DNA of 64,000 nucleotides from CAYRYU01 sp964428355 (GTDB lineage Bacteria; Muiribacteriota; Ozemobacteria; Ozemobacterales; Ozemobacteraceae), in the NCBI GenBank assembly GCA_964428355.1, contig CAYRYU010000005.1, positions 62,001 to 126,000 of the forward strand. Reading direction: 5' to 3'. The notes beneath the pieces were generated by a model, which saw nothing but the letters and a program-made list of their open reading frames with translations, was not told where the DNA came from and made no database searches. Position numbers and translations under genes: made by a program. Positions within the stretch are counted from its first letter, which is position 1, and each line of letters opens with the position of its first letter. Below, in pieces: positions 54,247 to 62,751 of this stretch.

Positions 54247-55033
54247 GATCCCCCGCTTCGGGGTTCATGCTTCCGCGACGATATCCTTCGAGGTCCAGGG
54301 TTACGAACCTGAACCCCAGGGCCTTGATCCTCCCAACCATGGACCGAAGCACGGGCAGACTCCCGCCAAGACACTTGGGATCGAGCTCGATCCGGGCGAG
54401 ATCCCCGTGATGTCTCAATCTGACCCCGGAAAGACCCACGCCGCCGAGGATCCTTTCCCCTTTCTCAACCTGTGCAAGCCTTTCCTTCGAAATTGGAACC
54501 CCGCAACTGATACGAGTCGCAAGACAGGCTTGCGGAGCACGGATGAACCCTTCGGCATTCCAGAGTACAAGGCTCTTTCGGATAAGGTCTTTGGAGAAGC
54601 CGGCATCAAGAAGTGGACTACGAATTCCCAGTTCATCCATAGCCCTCCTTCCCGGACGGAAATCATCGAGATCGTCGGTGTTCGACCCCTCGCAGATGAC
54701 CCAGGACTCGGGAGCGACCTTGGAAATGACCTGGAAAATGGTTTTCTTGCACCAGTAGCATCGATCCGGGGGGTTCATCCGGGAGAAATCGGTTTCAAGA
54801 ACGGGAACATCCAGAATTTCAAGCTCGAGCCCGAAATCGCGGGCCAGCGAAATGGCATTCTCTGATTCCCGGGAAGAAATGAACTCAGACCTGACGAACA
54901 CGCATTTTGCCGACCCGGGTTTGAACCTTGCCGCGGCCAGAGCAAGAAAACCGCTGTCCATGCCTCCCGAGTAGGCGGTAACGATTCCCGGGAACGCTCC
55001 GAGCATCCCCTCGAGTGTCTCCAGTTCCTTCAT
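54155..55033 (-). CDS. larE: LarE-like ATP-dependent sulfur transferase (PP-loop)
   Basis: A 292-residue PP-loop enzyme. The ATP site is YSGGMDS. The LarE blocks RCYWCKKTIF, EGSNTDDLDDFRPGRRA and ACLATRISCG, with the sacrificial Cys, are present. LarE donates sulfur to the pyridinium cofactor of lactate racemase (nickel pincer). No larB, larC or larA is nearby, so the sulfur acceptor may be different. The family domain ends at about residue 255 (LDLEGYRRGSMN). The last ~37 residues are a lysine/threonine tail that coincides with the degenerate DNA repeat. ATG 55033 follows GGAGGG. Confidence 0.9.
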   Translation of the reverse strand: MKELETLEGMLGAFPGIVTAYSGGMDSGFLALAAARFKPGSAKCVFVRSEFISSRESENAISLARDFGLELEILDVPVLETDFSRMNPPDRCYWCKKTIFQVISKVAPESWVICEGSNTDDLDDFRPGRRAMDELGIRSPLLDAGFSKDLIRKSLVLWNAEGFIRAPQACLATRISCGVPISKERLAQVEKGERILGGVGLSGVRLRHHGDLARIELDPKCLGGSLPVLRSMVGRIKALGFRFVTLDLEGYRRGSMNPEAGDHHEETRDKKTAKTVKKTRPSRKKPEGKKNA

Positions 55034-55085
55034 GGCACCCTCCGGAAAACGAGTCTACCAGGGCTCACGCCAATTTTCCAGCCTG

Positions 55086-55094
55086 TGCTATACT
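55086..55094 (+). promoter_or_regulatory. Extended -10 promoter of the second C11 peptidase
   Basis: TGC directly before TATACT (55089-55094), followed 20 bases later by AGGAGG and the ATG. The -35 is weak. Confidence 0.5.
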
Positions 55095-55126
55095 TTTCCC
55101 AGGTCCTGCCATACAGGAGGGAAAGA

Positions 55127-56401
55127 ATGCGTTTCATCAGAGCCATTTTGTGTATCCTGCTCGTTTTCTCCGCAGGAAGTTGCCTGGCATTGAACGAGTG
55201 GACGATGCTGGTCTATCTCTGCGGGGACGACAACGATTCCGCTGACCTTGAGGAAAACCAGGTCCGGGACCTCCTGGAAATGTCGAGCGTGGGTTCCCGG
55301 CAGGGGTTCGAGATCATCGTTCAGGCCGATCGCAGCAAAAAACTTAGTGAGTTCCTGAAAAGCCAGTATGCCGATCCCGATTACAGCGGGGCAAAACGGT
55401 ATCGGGTAACCAAAGACAAGTGGGAGGTGGAGGCGAAGCTCGGGGAGATCAACACGGGATCCCCCTACGCCCTCTGGGATATGCTCAAATGGGCCGCGGA
55501 AAAGCACCCGGCGAAGCATTACTGCCTCATCGTCAACTCCCATGGAAGCGGCATCTTCTCCTGGCGCGGAGAAGGCAACACGAGTGACCCGAACCCGGGA
55601 AAGGTCAGTTTCGATCCGGGCCGTTTCATCTCCTACGATGACACGGACAACGATTGCCTGACGGTCTTCGAGGTCGCGGTGGTGCTGAAGGCTTTCCGCG
55701 AGAAGCTCAATGGAGGCCGGAAACTTGACCTGATCGGCTTCGACGCATGCATGGCATCGATGGTGGAAGCGCTATACCAGCTTCGGGACGGGGTCGACGT
55801 GATGGTGGCCAACCCCTCCCTGACCCCGGGAACGGGGTTCCAGTATGACGGTATTGCCCGGGGCATCGCGGGGAATCTTTCCATCACTTCCGAGGCCCTC
55901 GCCGAAGTGATCACGAAGACCTTCATCGACAGCGTTCACAGCAATCCCAAGGCGCAGATCCTGACCGCATGGAGAACGAGCCGGGTACAGGAGCTCGTAT
56001 TCGCTCTGAACAATCTTTCGATTTCCCTCCTTGCCGCCATGAAGGAGACTGGAAAAGGGTTCGGGCTCTCGAATCTGACCACCTACGGCGGGTCCAACCT
56101 CTACTGGGATCTGGGCCGGATACTTCGGGCCCTCCAGGCGTCGGATGCCGACTTCAACGGTGCGGGTAACCGTCAGGTGATCGTCCAGCAGGCCGCAGAG
56201 GCATTCGAAGCGATGAAAGCGACCCGGGTTTCCCTCTGGTACGACGGGGATTTCGCCGAGAAGAAGGTCGGCGGAATCGCGGTCGCATGGCCCGAGCCCG
56301 ACAAGTACAAATCCTACAGGGCCTTCTACAAGGCCCTCGATTTTTCCCAGGCGACGACATGGGATGAGATGCTTGACCGCCGGGAACTGGGAATGAAGTG
56401 A
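55127..56401 (+). CDS. Secreted clostripain-family (C11) peptidase, short form
   Basis: A 424-residue exported protein. The N-terminal signal (residues 1-18) ends in SAGSC, a possible lipobox; otherwise cleavage would follow LA at 20-21. The C11 domain fills the rest, with catalytic H139 (VNSHGSG) and C208 (GFDACMASMVE). The start WTMLVYLCGDDNDSADLEE matches the larger C11 protein at 41619-44318, but there is no C-terminal extension. AGGAGG lies seven bases before ATG 55127. Confidence 0.9.
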   Translation: MRFIRAILCILLVFSAGSCLALNEWTMLVYLCGDDNDSADLEENQVRDLLEMSSVGSRQGFEIIVQADRSKKLSEFLKSQYADPDYSGAKRYRVTKDKWEVEAKLGEINTGSPYALWDMLKWAAEKHPAKHYCLIVNSHGSGIFSWRGEGNTSDPNPGKVSFDPGRFISYDDTDNDCLTVFEVAVVLKAFREKLNGGRKLDLIGFDACMASMVEALYQLRDGVDVMVANPSLTPGTGFQYDGIARGIAGNLSITSEALAEVITKTFIDSVHSNPKAQILTAWRTSRVQELVFALNNLSISLLAAMKETGKGFGLSNLTTYGGSNLYWDLGRILRALQASDADFNGAGNRQVIVQQAAEAFEAMKATRVSLWYDGDFAEKKVGGIAVAWPEPDKYKSYRAFYKALDFSQATTWDEMLDRRELGMK

Positions 56402-56430
56402 TCCCCTGATTTGATCCCCCGAGGCGGTAT

Positions 56431-57759
56431 TCAGAGGAACCGCCGGAAAATCACCCCGATTCCATCGGGAAATGCCCCGAACTCGGACCCCGGGACCACC
56501 CGGTTTCCCATTCCGGAAGGGCGTTTCCCCGCCTTGATCCATGCGAAGACGGCGAGATCGGAGTTGTCCCCGGTGTTGAACGTGACCTTGGGCTGAATCA
56601 GGGAAGAACCGTCCACTGAATTGAAGATCAGGTTCACGTCCCCCGCGGTCAAGGGGTCGAGCTCCTTGTGAACGGTCAGAATCCCGTATCGGGCGGCTCC
56701 AAGGAAGGTCCAGCCTTCGGTGAACGGGGAATCCATTGCCGCCCGGGAAAGGTCTGCAGCCCGTCTCACCCCGAAATCCTGGTACATCCAGCCGATCCCG
56801 CATTTGAGCCCGGGTCGGATTTCCTTCTCGAGCCCTGCAACCCAGGAGAGGGCAAACCGGGAATCGCCCCCCCAGAAGGCCTCGCGGCGCGGCAGCCTCT
56901 GAAAGAACCCCGCTTCCCCCCACAAGGTGATCCGGTTCTTCTCGCCTTCCCAGGCTAGACCCGCGAAACTCCGGTACCGGAAACGCCCACCCAGCAGCTC
57001 GAAGTCGATTCCCGATACTGTGCGGCGCAGTCGTCCGATCAGGGCATTCTCCGAAGGTTCCCTCGAAATCGCGGAAATGACTTCGGCCTCGCCCGATGTC
57101 CCCATCCCGGTCCTGACCCGGAGAGCGTCCACCCCGGGCTTGTAGGATGCATCGAGATACCCGGGATGGAATGGGGCTATCACGTCCAGTATCCCCACGA
57201 AATGGCTTGTACCGAGACTGATCGGCTGACGTCCGAGATCGACATCCCAGCGTCCAGCTCTCCAGGAAAGGTCGAATCGCTCGATCGAACCCTGGACAGA
57301 GGTATGGTCCCCACTGAGCGGTGTGGACCGGAGGATCCACCTTTTGAAGCCGTCCGCGGCCCCGGAGACCCCACCCCATCCGCTCCCCGAAACGCTGTCG
57401 ATTTTCTCCGAATTGTACAATGCCGATATCTCCCCCTCGATCGAGGCCTTCAGGTCACGCCCGGACCACCTGGTCCAGACCCGGGCGAGGCCCTGGAATC
57501 CCCTTCCCGAGTCGTTCCGGGTCAGGCGGGAGGCCGAAAATGCGCGTGGAAACCGCTGCAACTGTATGATCTCCCGGAAAGCGATTCCGCTCTCGTTTGT
57601 CGTTCCCTGGGCGAGGAGGATCCTTCCACCCGAAACCAGGGTGACAAAAAGGATGGCGAAAACCCCCGTCAGGAAAACCCCTCTGGTCATCCGGGGAAAT
57701 TGCCTTCTCCGCGGGTTTCCGGGAGACGAACCCCCGAACATCGGGTCAGCGGGTTTCAT
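56431..57759 (-). CDS. Outer-membrane beta-barrel-like protein of the TetR-linked transport operon
   Basis: A 442-residue protein. A signal sequence lies at about residues 24-50 (GVFLTGVFAILFVTLVSGG) after a basic N-region. The rest shows alternating aromatic/polar strands (FELLGGRFRYRSFAGLAWEG, then CGIGWMYQDFGV), and the sequence ends near FRRFL, typical of a barrel. No specific porin family is recognised. ATG 57759 overlaps the ABC ATPase gene by 14 bases. As the last gene of the operon it probably forms the outer-membrane partner of the transporter; this is inference from context. Confidence 0.7.
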   Translation of the reverse strand: MKPADPMFGGSSPGNPRRRQFPRMTRGVFLTGVFAILFVTLVSGGRILLAQGTTNESGIAFREIIQLQRFPRAFSASRLTRNDSGRGFQGLARVWTRWSGRDLKASIEGEISALYNSEKIDSVSGSGWGGVSGAADGFKRWILRSTPLSGDHTSVQGSIERFDLSWRAGRWDVDLGRQPISLGTSHFVGILDVIAPFHPGYLDASYKPGVDALRVRTGMGTSGEAEVISAISREPSENALIGRLRRTVSGIDFELLGGRFRYRSFAGLAWEGEKNRITLWGEAGFFQRLPRREAFWGGDSRFALSWVAGLEKEIRPGLKCGIGWMYQDFGVRRAADLSRAAMDSPFTEGWTFLGAARYGILTVHKELDPLTAGDVNLIFNSVDGSSLIQPKVTFNTGDNSDLAVFAWIKAGKRPSGMGNRVVPGSEFGAFPDGIGVIFRRFL

Positions 57760-58429
57760 CGGAATCGACCTTGCCGTCCTTGAGGCGGATCACCCGCGAA
57801 GCCGTCTGAATCACGCGTTGGTCGTGGGAGCTGAAGAGGAATGTGACGCCCTTCCCACGGTTCAGGTCCTTCATTATCGCCAGCAGGGAAAGAGCGCTCT
57901 CCGAATCGAGGTTGGCGGTGGGTTCGTCCGCCAGCACGATAGCGGGCTTTCCGACGATCGCCCTTGCGACTGCGACCCTCTGCTGCTGCCCGCCGCTGAG
58001 TTTGGCGGGGAACCGGTTTTCGAGGCCTTTCAGGCCCAGATCCTCGAACAGGGGAAGAATCATCTGCGGATGGCTGTCGGGGGCAACACCCTGGATCTGG
58101 AGTATCAACTGGACGTTCTCGTAGGCTGTCAACACGGGGACGAGGTTGTAGGCCTGGAAGACGAAACCGATCTTCCTCAGCCGGAGGCTCGTCAGCTGGT
58201 CATCGGTCTTGTCCCTCGTGGTCATACCGTCGAGGAGGATTTCCCCTTCGTCGGGACGGTCGAGACCCCCGATGAGGTTCAGGAGGGTGGTCTTCCCGCT
58301 ACCCGAAGGCCCTGCAAGGACCGCGAAATCCCCCTGGCGAAGGTCGAACGTGACGTTGTCGACCGCCCTGATCACGAACTCCCCTTCGGAATACCGTCTG
58401 GTTGCCTGTTTGATTTCCACCGCGTTCAT
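57746..58429 (-). CDS. ABC transporter ATP-binding protein, LolD/MacB-like
   Basis: A 227-residue ATPase of the LolD/FtsE/MacB group. Walker A is GPSGSGKTT (about 40-48), the Q-loop is FVFQAYNLVP, the signature is LSGGQQQRVAVARA, Walker B is AIVLADEP, and the H-loop is SSHD. It drives the two FtsX-type permeases encoded just upstream. These systems work mechanically on periplasmic substrates rather than transporting across the membrane. Confidence 0.94.
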   Translation of the reverse strand: MNAVEIKQATRRYSEGEFVIRAVDNVTFDLRQGDFAVLAGPSGSGKTTLLNLIGGLDRPDEGEILLDGMTTRDKTDDQLTSLRLRKIGFVFQAYNLVPVLTAYENVQLILQIQGVAPDSHPQMILPLFEDLGLKGLENRFPAKLSGGQQQRVAVARAIVGKPAIVLADEPTANLDSESALSLLAIMKDLNRGKGVTFLFSSHDQRVIQTASRVIRLKDGKVDSDETR

Positions 58430-58449
58430 CGGTTCCCTCCCGGTCCTGC

Positions 58450-59688
58450 TCAGAACTTCCTCATGGCCTCGGCTGGCCTGATCTTCAGTGCCCTGTGCGC
58501 TGGGTACAGGGAGGAGACCATTACCAGAACGACCATGAGCGAGACCATGATTCCCATCGCGTCGAGATCCCAGCGGCCGAATATCACCGGATCCACCTGA
58601 ATCCCTGCCAACTCGGGGGTTCCCATGAACTTCGAGAAATCCATCCCGAAGTGGCGGGAATATTCCGTCGCGATCGCGGCCGTAAGGAGGCCAAGTCCCC
58701 CGCCAACGAGAGTCAGGAAAACGGATTCCGCAAAAACGACTTTTCGGATTGAGCCGGAATCGAGCCCCAACGCCCTCAAGAGGCCGAACTCCCTCGTTCG
58801 CTCCGTAACACTCATCAACAGTGTGTTCGCAGTCCCGATGGCGATGAGGATAAAGATGATCCCCATCATTATCGCACCCTGGACGGTATCTATCCGTATC
58901 CCGCCGTAAAGTTCGGGCATCGCTTCCATCCAGGGGTAGGCCTTAACCGATGCTGGAATGGGGATGCTCTTTCCGACGGAGGAAAGAAACTCCGGCATCC
59001 TGGCCCGGTCCTTTAGAATCACTGCGATCTCGTGGACGGCGTCGGCCCTCCCGAAAACGCTGGAAAGACACTCCCTGTCGAGAAAGATCATGTCGCCGTC
59101 GACCTGGGAAACCCCGCTCTGGAAAATCCCGCACACCCGGAAAAGCTCGTTGGCGATCTTCCCCCCGGAATCCTGGAAGGAAAGAACCAGCTTGTTGCCG
59201 ACCTTGACCTGCAGTCGCTGCGCCAGTTTCACACCGATGTAGGCCTTGCCCCTGTCGTAACCCGTGGGGATGTTTCCCGCCACCATCGTTTTCCGCGCGA
59301 GAACCGGATTCGCGGTTTTTTCGGCCTCGACATCGACGCCGAGGAAAAGGGCCCCCTTGCTTTCGCGGCTCGACTGGGCGAGACCGGGAACGATCAGCCG
59401 CGGGAAGACGCTTTCGACGAGAGGATCCTTCCTGACCGCGGCGAGGATTTCCCCGGGGGGAAAGCACTGGGTCGTCTTCCTCTCCTTGAGATATCCGTCA
59501 AGATAGAAGCCGACGTGTCCGCTTCCCGCACGGGTTCCATCGTATATCATCTTCTCGTAGGACCCCACCGCGAGGTTCCTGAAGAAGATCGTGACCGCCA
59601 ACCCTCCTGCTATTGAGAGCAACTGGAGGAAGGTCCGGCCACGGTTCCGCCAAAGATTCCGCCAGCCCATTTTCAGCCAGATCGACAT
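58450..59688 (-). CDS. FtsX/LolE-type ABC permease (2)
   Basis: A 412-residue permease with one N-terminal transmembrane helix (about 20-40), a large periplasmic domain (~45-285), and three C-terminal transmembrane helices (LIAIGTANTLLMSVTERTRE, the conserved coupling region, then LGLLRALG-type sequence EFGLLRALGLD). ATG 59688 follows AAGGAGG. A longer in-frame extension to 60531 runs over the preceding permease gene and is rejected. Confidence 0.92.
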   Translation of the reverse strand: MSIWLKMGWRNLWRNRGRTFLQLLSIAGGLAVTIFFRNLAVGSYEKMIYDGTRAGSGHVGFYLDGYLKERKTTQCFPPGEILAAVRKDPLVESVFPRLIVPGLAQSSRESKGALFLGVDVEAEKTANPVLARKTMVAGNIPTGYDRGKAYIGVKLAQRLQVKVGNKLVLSFQDSGGKIANELFRVCGIFQSGVSQVDGDMIFLDRECLSSVFGRADAVHEIAVILKDRARMPEFLSSVGKSIPIPASVKAYPWMEAMPELYGGIRIDTVQGAIMMGIIFILIAIGTANTLLMSVTERTREFGLLRALGLDSGSIRKVVFAESVFLTLVGGGLGLLTAAIATEYSRHFGMDFSKFMGTPELAGIQVDPVIFGRWDLDAMGIMVSLMVVLVMVSSLYPAHRALKIRPAEAMRKF

Positions 59689-59699
59689 TCCGTCCTCCT

Positions 59700-60935
59700 T
59701 CAGGAATCCCGCAGAGCTTCCACCGGTCTCAATCGGGCGAGCCGAAGGATCGGAAAAAGAGAGACCGACGCGCCGAGGATCAGCATCGCAAAAACGGGCA
59801 TCAAGGTGTTGAACCCGCTTGCCCGGCTCGCGAGCTCGGCAGGCAATGCCCCACCCCCGTATGAAATCGGGGGAAGGATTCCCGTCAGATCGATCGGATA
59901 CTTCATCAGGAGAAGGTTCATTCCCAATCCGAGCACACCCCCGATCAAACCTGAAAGTCCGCTCAGGAGGAGGGATTCCGTGAAGATCAGAAACCCCAGC
60001 CTGACCTTGGTGAGTCCTATCGCCCCGAGGATCGCGAACTCCCTCAGTCTTTCGAGGAATGCCATGTTCATGACGTTCACCGTCACCAGAAAGACCGCGA
60101 AATAGAAGATGATCATCATGAATACCTGGATCCCGGCCCAGATATCCAGGATCACGGCCATCTGGGGGATGAGCTTCTGCCATATGGTCATCAGAAGGCG
60201 GGGGTTGCCTTTTCCGAGCTCCTCGCCGACCCGGCGCGCCTGGAGGGGATCGTGAAGGAAAAGATTCCACTTGTGGATCCGCCCTTCGAGGGTGAACGCC
60301 GCTTGAAGAAAGGAACGACCCACGAGCGCCAGGGAAGCGTCCCTGACATTGTCGTCCGTTTTCAAGAGCCCCTCGACGTTGAGAACCTCGGCGGCGACCG
60401 ATCCGTCGGATGCCTGGCCCATCATGACTATCTCGCTGCCCACAGTTGCCTCGAGGCGGCTTGCGAGTCCCTCCCCGAGGATTATTCCATTCCCATCGGG
60501 ACGGGTCAGGAAGGCTCCGCGGGAAACACAACGCTCTAGACGGCTCACGTTACGCTCTTCCGACGGGTCTATTCCCAGGAGTTCTGCAGCCTGGGTGAGA
60601 CCGCGATCATCCTTCCCGCAGCTCAGGAGGGCGAAACAGGAAATCCTCCCGCAAACCCCCTTCACCAGAGGATTAGATAGGAACTTACTCCTCAGGGCCT
60701 CGTCATGCGGAATCGCCCTGTTGATGGAGGGTTTTTCGAAGAAGTCCGGATCGGTGATCGTGAGATGGCCATGAACGGTTTCGGTCGCGCTGTTGATGAT
60801 TCCCCAGATGATTCCGTCGTTCACCCCCAACGTCAGGATGAGGAGGCTGACTGCTCCGACCATTGCCGTGGCGGTCAGGAAGGTCCGGCGCTTGTTCCGA
60901 AGCAGGTTTCTGAACCCGAGCTTGAGGAAGAGCAT
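59700..60935 (-). CDS. FtsX/LolE-type ABC permease (1)
   Basis: A 411-residue permease with the same MacB/LolE layout: one helix at about 18-38, a periplasmic domain, then three helices with the conserved FLERLREFAILGAIGL coupling motif, ending in RPVEALRDS. With the downstream permease it would form a LolCE-like heterodimer. It starts one base after the LolA-like gene's stop. Confidence 0.92.
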   Translation of the reverse strand: MLFLKLGFRNLLRNKRRTFLTATAMVGAVSLLILTLGVNDGIIWGIINSATETVHGHLTITDPDFFEKPSINRAIPHDEALRSKFLSNPLVKGVCGRISCFALLSCGKDDRGLTQAAELLGIDPSEERNVSRLERCVSRGAFLTRPDGNGIILGEGLASRLEATVGSEIVMMGQASDGSVAAEVLNVEGLLKTDDNVRDASLALVGRSFLQAAFTLEGRIHKWNLFLHDPLQARRVGEELGKGNPRLLMTIWQKLIPQMAVILDIWAGIQVFMMIIFYFAVFLVTVNVMNMAFLERLREFAILGAIGLTKVRLGFLIFTESLLLSGLSGLIGGVLGLGMNLLLMKYPIDLTGILPPISYGGGALPAELASRASGFNTLMPVFAMLILGASVSLFPILRLARLRPVEALRDS

Positions 60936-60936
60936 C

Positions 60937-61785
60937 TTATTGCCTCCGGAGAGACTGAACGGAGAAGAGGTTCCCCGGAATCTTAGCGTCGAACTCGAGG
61001 TTCTCGAAAACGACTTCTGTTGACTCCTGCGGGGTTTCGACGGGGACGATCTTCATCCGCAGGCAGACCCAGCGACCGGAGACCATCTCCGCCCTGTCGA
61101 AACCCATCGTCCGGACTTTGGTCCCGGTCTCGTCGAAGTAGTCGACGGAGATCGGAAGTCGTTTCCCGAGGTCGATCGTGTAGACGAGCTTTCCCCACAC
61201 GACAGCGGCGTTGGGCCTGGGGACAGCGTTCACGATAATGGTTTGCTCGTCCCCCCCCGCGCGGGACAGGTCGTACATCTCGTCGACCTTGTCTTCCTTC
61301 ACCAGGTCGTCGTTCGTGAAATGGCTTCCCATCCACCTGTCGCCCATCAGGCTCGAGGGTATCTTCACGAGCCGGTCGATCTTGGGAAAGAAGTTCCAGA
61401 TGTCCTCCTTCACCTTTAGGGTGCAGGTTCCCCTTTCCTTGGCAGGATCGACGACCCTTGCCAGGAACCGGTCCCGACCTTCGCTCCAGGTGTCCATCAC
61501 GAGGGAGCGCTTCCAGTCCCTGGTGGAAATGTTCATTCTCATCCGTCCCCGGGAGGTATCTCCCCGGTGCTGGGTTTCCACAGCCTTGACCAGGGCCCTG
61601 AGTTCCTCTTCGGTCTGTGGGGATTTCTGGATCGTATCGCCAGCCACGCTCCTGCACATGACCGGGGTCAGGATCAGGTTCAGCAGCAGGAAAATTCTTG
61701 CCGCAAGGCAAACCATGTTCCCGGGAGTCCTTCCAGGTCGGGGGCAATCACTTCCCGCAGAGTTGCGGTAAATCCCACCAATCAT
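60937..61785 (-). CDS. LolA-like outer-membrane lipoprotein-sorting protein
   Basis: A 282-residue periplasmic protein. A hydrophobic export segment lies at about 24-46 (MVCLAARIFLLLNLILTPVM), followed by a LolA/LolB-like half-barrel. Recognisable blocks are MRMNISTRDWKRSLVMDTWS, DIWNFFPKIDRLVKIP and YTIDLGKRLPISVDYFDE. LolA-like proteins carry hydrophobic molecules such as lipoprotein acyl chains or lipids. ATG 61785 is supported by GGAGG seven bases upstream, although it gives a long N-region. It is transcribed with a TetR regulator and an ABC system. Confidence 0.88.
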   Translation of the reverse strand: MIGGIYRNSAGSDCPRPGRTPGNMVCLAARIFLLLNLILTPVMCRSVAGDTIQKSPQTEEELRALVKAVETQHRGDTSRGRMRMNISTRDWKRSLVMDTWSEGRDRFLARVVDPAKERGTCTLKVKEDIWNFFPKIDRLVKIPSSLMGDRWMGSHFTNDDLVKEDKVDEMYDLSRAGGDEQTIIVNAVPRPNAAVVWGKLVYTIDLGKRLPISVDYFDETGTKVRTMGFDRAEMVSGRWVCLRMKIVPVETPQESTEVVFENLEFDAKIPGNLFSVQSLRRQ

Positions 61786-61837
61786 CGCTCATCCTCCATT
61801 CTTCGTTGAATCGAAAAGGAACCGTCAGGGAATGACT

Positions 61838-62530
61838 TCAGGACCGCCGGGAGCGGTTCCCGGAGGAACCACTTCCTGTCCTGGGGCGGGGGGGCCGTGG
61901 AAGTTCCGGGGAGGCCGGAACTCGGATCGCGGCGAAAAACATGTCCAGGAAGAAATCCATCTGACTCGAGAAATCGAAATGGCCCCGCTCGATGAAGGCG
62001 TGGGAGCAGAGTCCATGGAGAAAAGCGGTGAGATTGACCGCATGTTTTCCTGCGTCCCTTGCCGCTTCCGGCCGGAAGCTCCCCTCCTTGGCACCCTGGG
62101 AGATGATTCCCGAAATGAGTTTTTCCGTACTTCCCTGGGTCCGGGAGTAGAAATCGGAATGAACCAGGAACTCATCCCCCTTCTGTATCAACTGCATCAT
62201 GCTCATGACGAGCCCCATTATCCTGGGGTCTTCCATGACCGGGCCTATGCTCTTCCGCATGAAGGCTCTCAACCGGGCCTCAGGATCGCGGATCGGGCCG
62301 ATGGCCTCCCCGATGGTCCTTCCGGTGTCCTCCGCCCAGGCTTCCAGTGCGGCGATGATCAACTCCTCCTTCGACTGGAAATACTCGTAGACGGTTCCCT
62401 TTCCGACGCCGGCTCTATCGGCAATGTCGCTGACGGAGGACCCTTCGAACCCGTCCTCCGCGAAAACGGCCAACGCCGCAAGGGCGATTTCCTTCTTCTT
62501 TCTTGCCTTGTCCACCTTTTTCGGAGACAC
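61838..62530 (-). CDS. TetR/AcrR-family transcriptional regulator
   Basis: A 230-residue repressor. The N-terminal helix-turn-helix reads EIALAALAVFAEDGFEGSSV, then SDIADRAGVGKGTVYEYFQSK. The C-terminal ligand domain is helical, with a proline/arginine-rich end. The GTG at 62530 was chosen because further in-frame starts (for example ATG 62608) lie within the promoter -35 and operator DNA. It should bind the two palindromes upstream of its own gene and so control the whole envelope-transport operon. The ligand is unknown. Confidence 0.92.
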   Translation of the reverse strand: MSPKKVDKARKKKEIALAALAVFAEDGFEGSSVSDIADRAGVGKGTVYEYFQSKEELIIAALEAWAEDTGRTIGEAIGPIRDPEARLRAFMRKSIGPVMEDPRIMGLVMSMMQLIQKGDEFLVHSDFYSRTQGSTEKLISGIISQGAKEGSFRPEAARDAGKHAVNLTAFLHGLCSHAFIERGHFDFSSQMDFFLDMFFAAIRVPASPELPRPPRPRTGSGSSGNRSRRS

Positions 62531-62556
62531 GTCTCTTTCCCCCCCGGATCTATTTC

Positions 62557-62572
62557 GACCGACCAGTCGGTC
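62557..62572. promoter_or_regulatory. TetR operator O1
   Basis: GACCGACCAGTCGGTC, an inverted repeat spanning the predicted transcription start of the tetR operon. It has the same half-sites as O2, 34 bp away. Confidence 0.8.
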
Positions 62573-62579
62573 ATCAACC

Positions 62580-62608
62580 ATTCTATTATCGACCGATCGG
62601 TCGGTCAA
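62580..62608 (-). promoter_or_regulatory. Promoter of the TetR/envelope-transport operon
   Basis: Minus strand TTGACC (62608-62603), 17 bp, TAGAAT (62585-62580). Operator O2 overlaps the -35 and the spacer. The predicted +1 is near 62573. Confidence 0.8.
62591..62606. promoter_or_regulatory. TetR operator O2
   Basis: GACCGATCGGTCGGTC lies between and over the -35 and -10 boxes, so repressor binding would block RNA polymerase directly. Confidence 0.8.
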
Positions 62609-62751
62609 GTTGAATCATAGAAAATCCGTGCTTTTTGGGCATTGGCGTCCCGCCATGCCTCCCCGATGTGATATCCTTCCCGAAGCAAATTCAGGCATGA
62701 GTTTCCAGGGAATCCCAGGACGGACAGGGAAGAGTCGATGAGAGCTGATCG

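Noticed and set aside
59689..60531. A long N-terminal extension of the second FtsX-type permease
   Set aside because: The extension reads the first permease in another frame (Arg/Gly/Pro-rich). AAGGAGG before ATG 59688 gives a normal permease start.
62531..62608. An ATG start of the TetR gene at 62608
   Set aside because: That ATG is part of the -35 region and operator DNA of the gene's own promoter, so it would not be transcribed.
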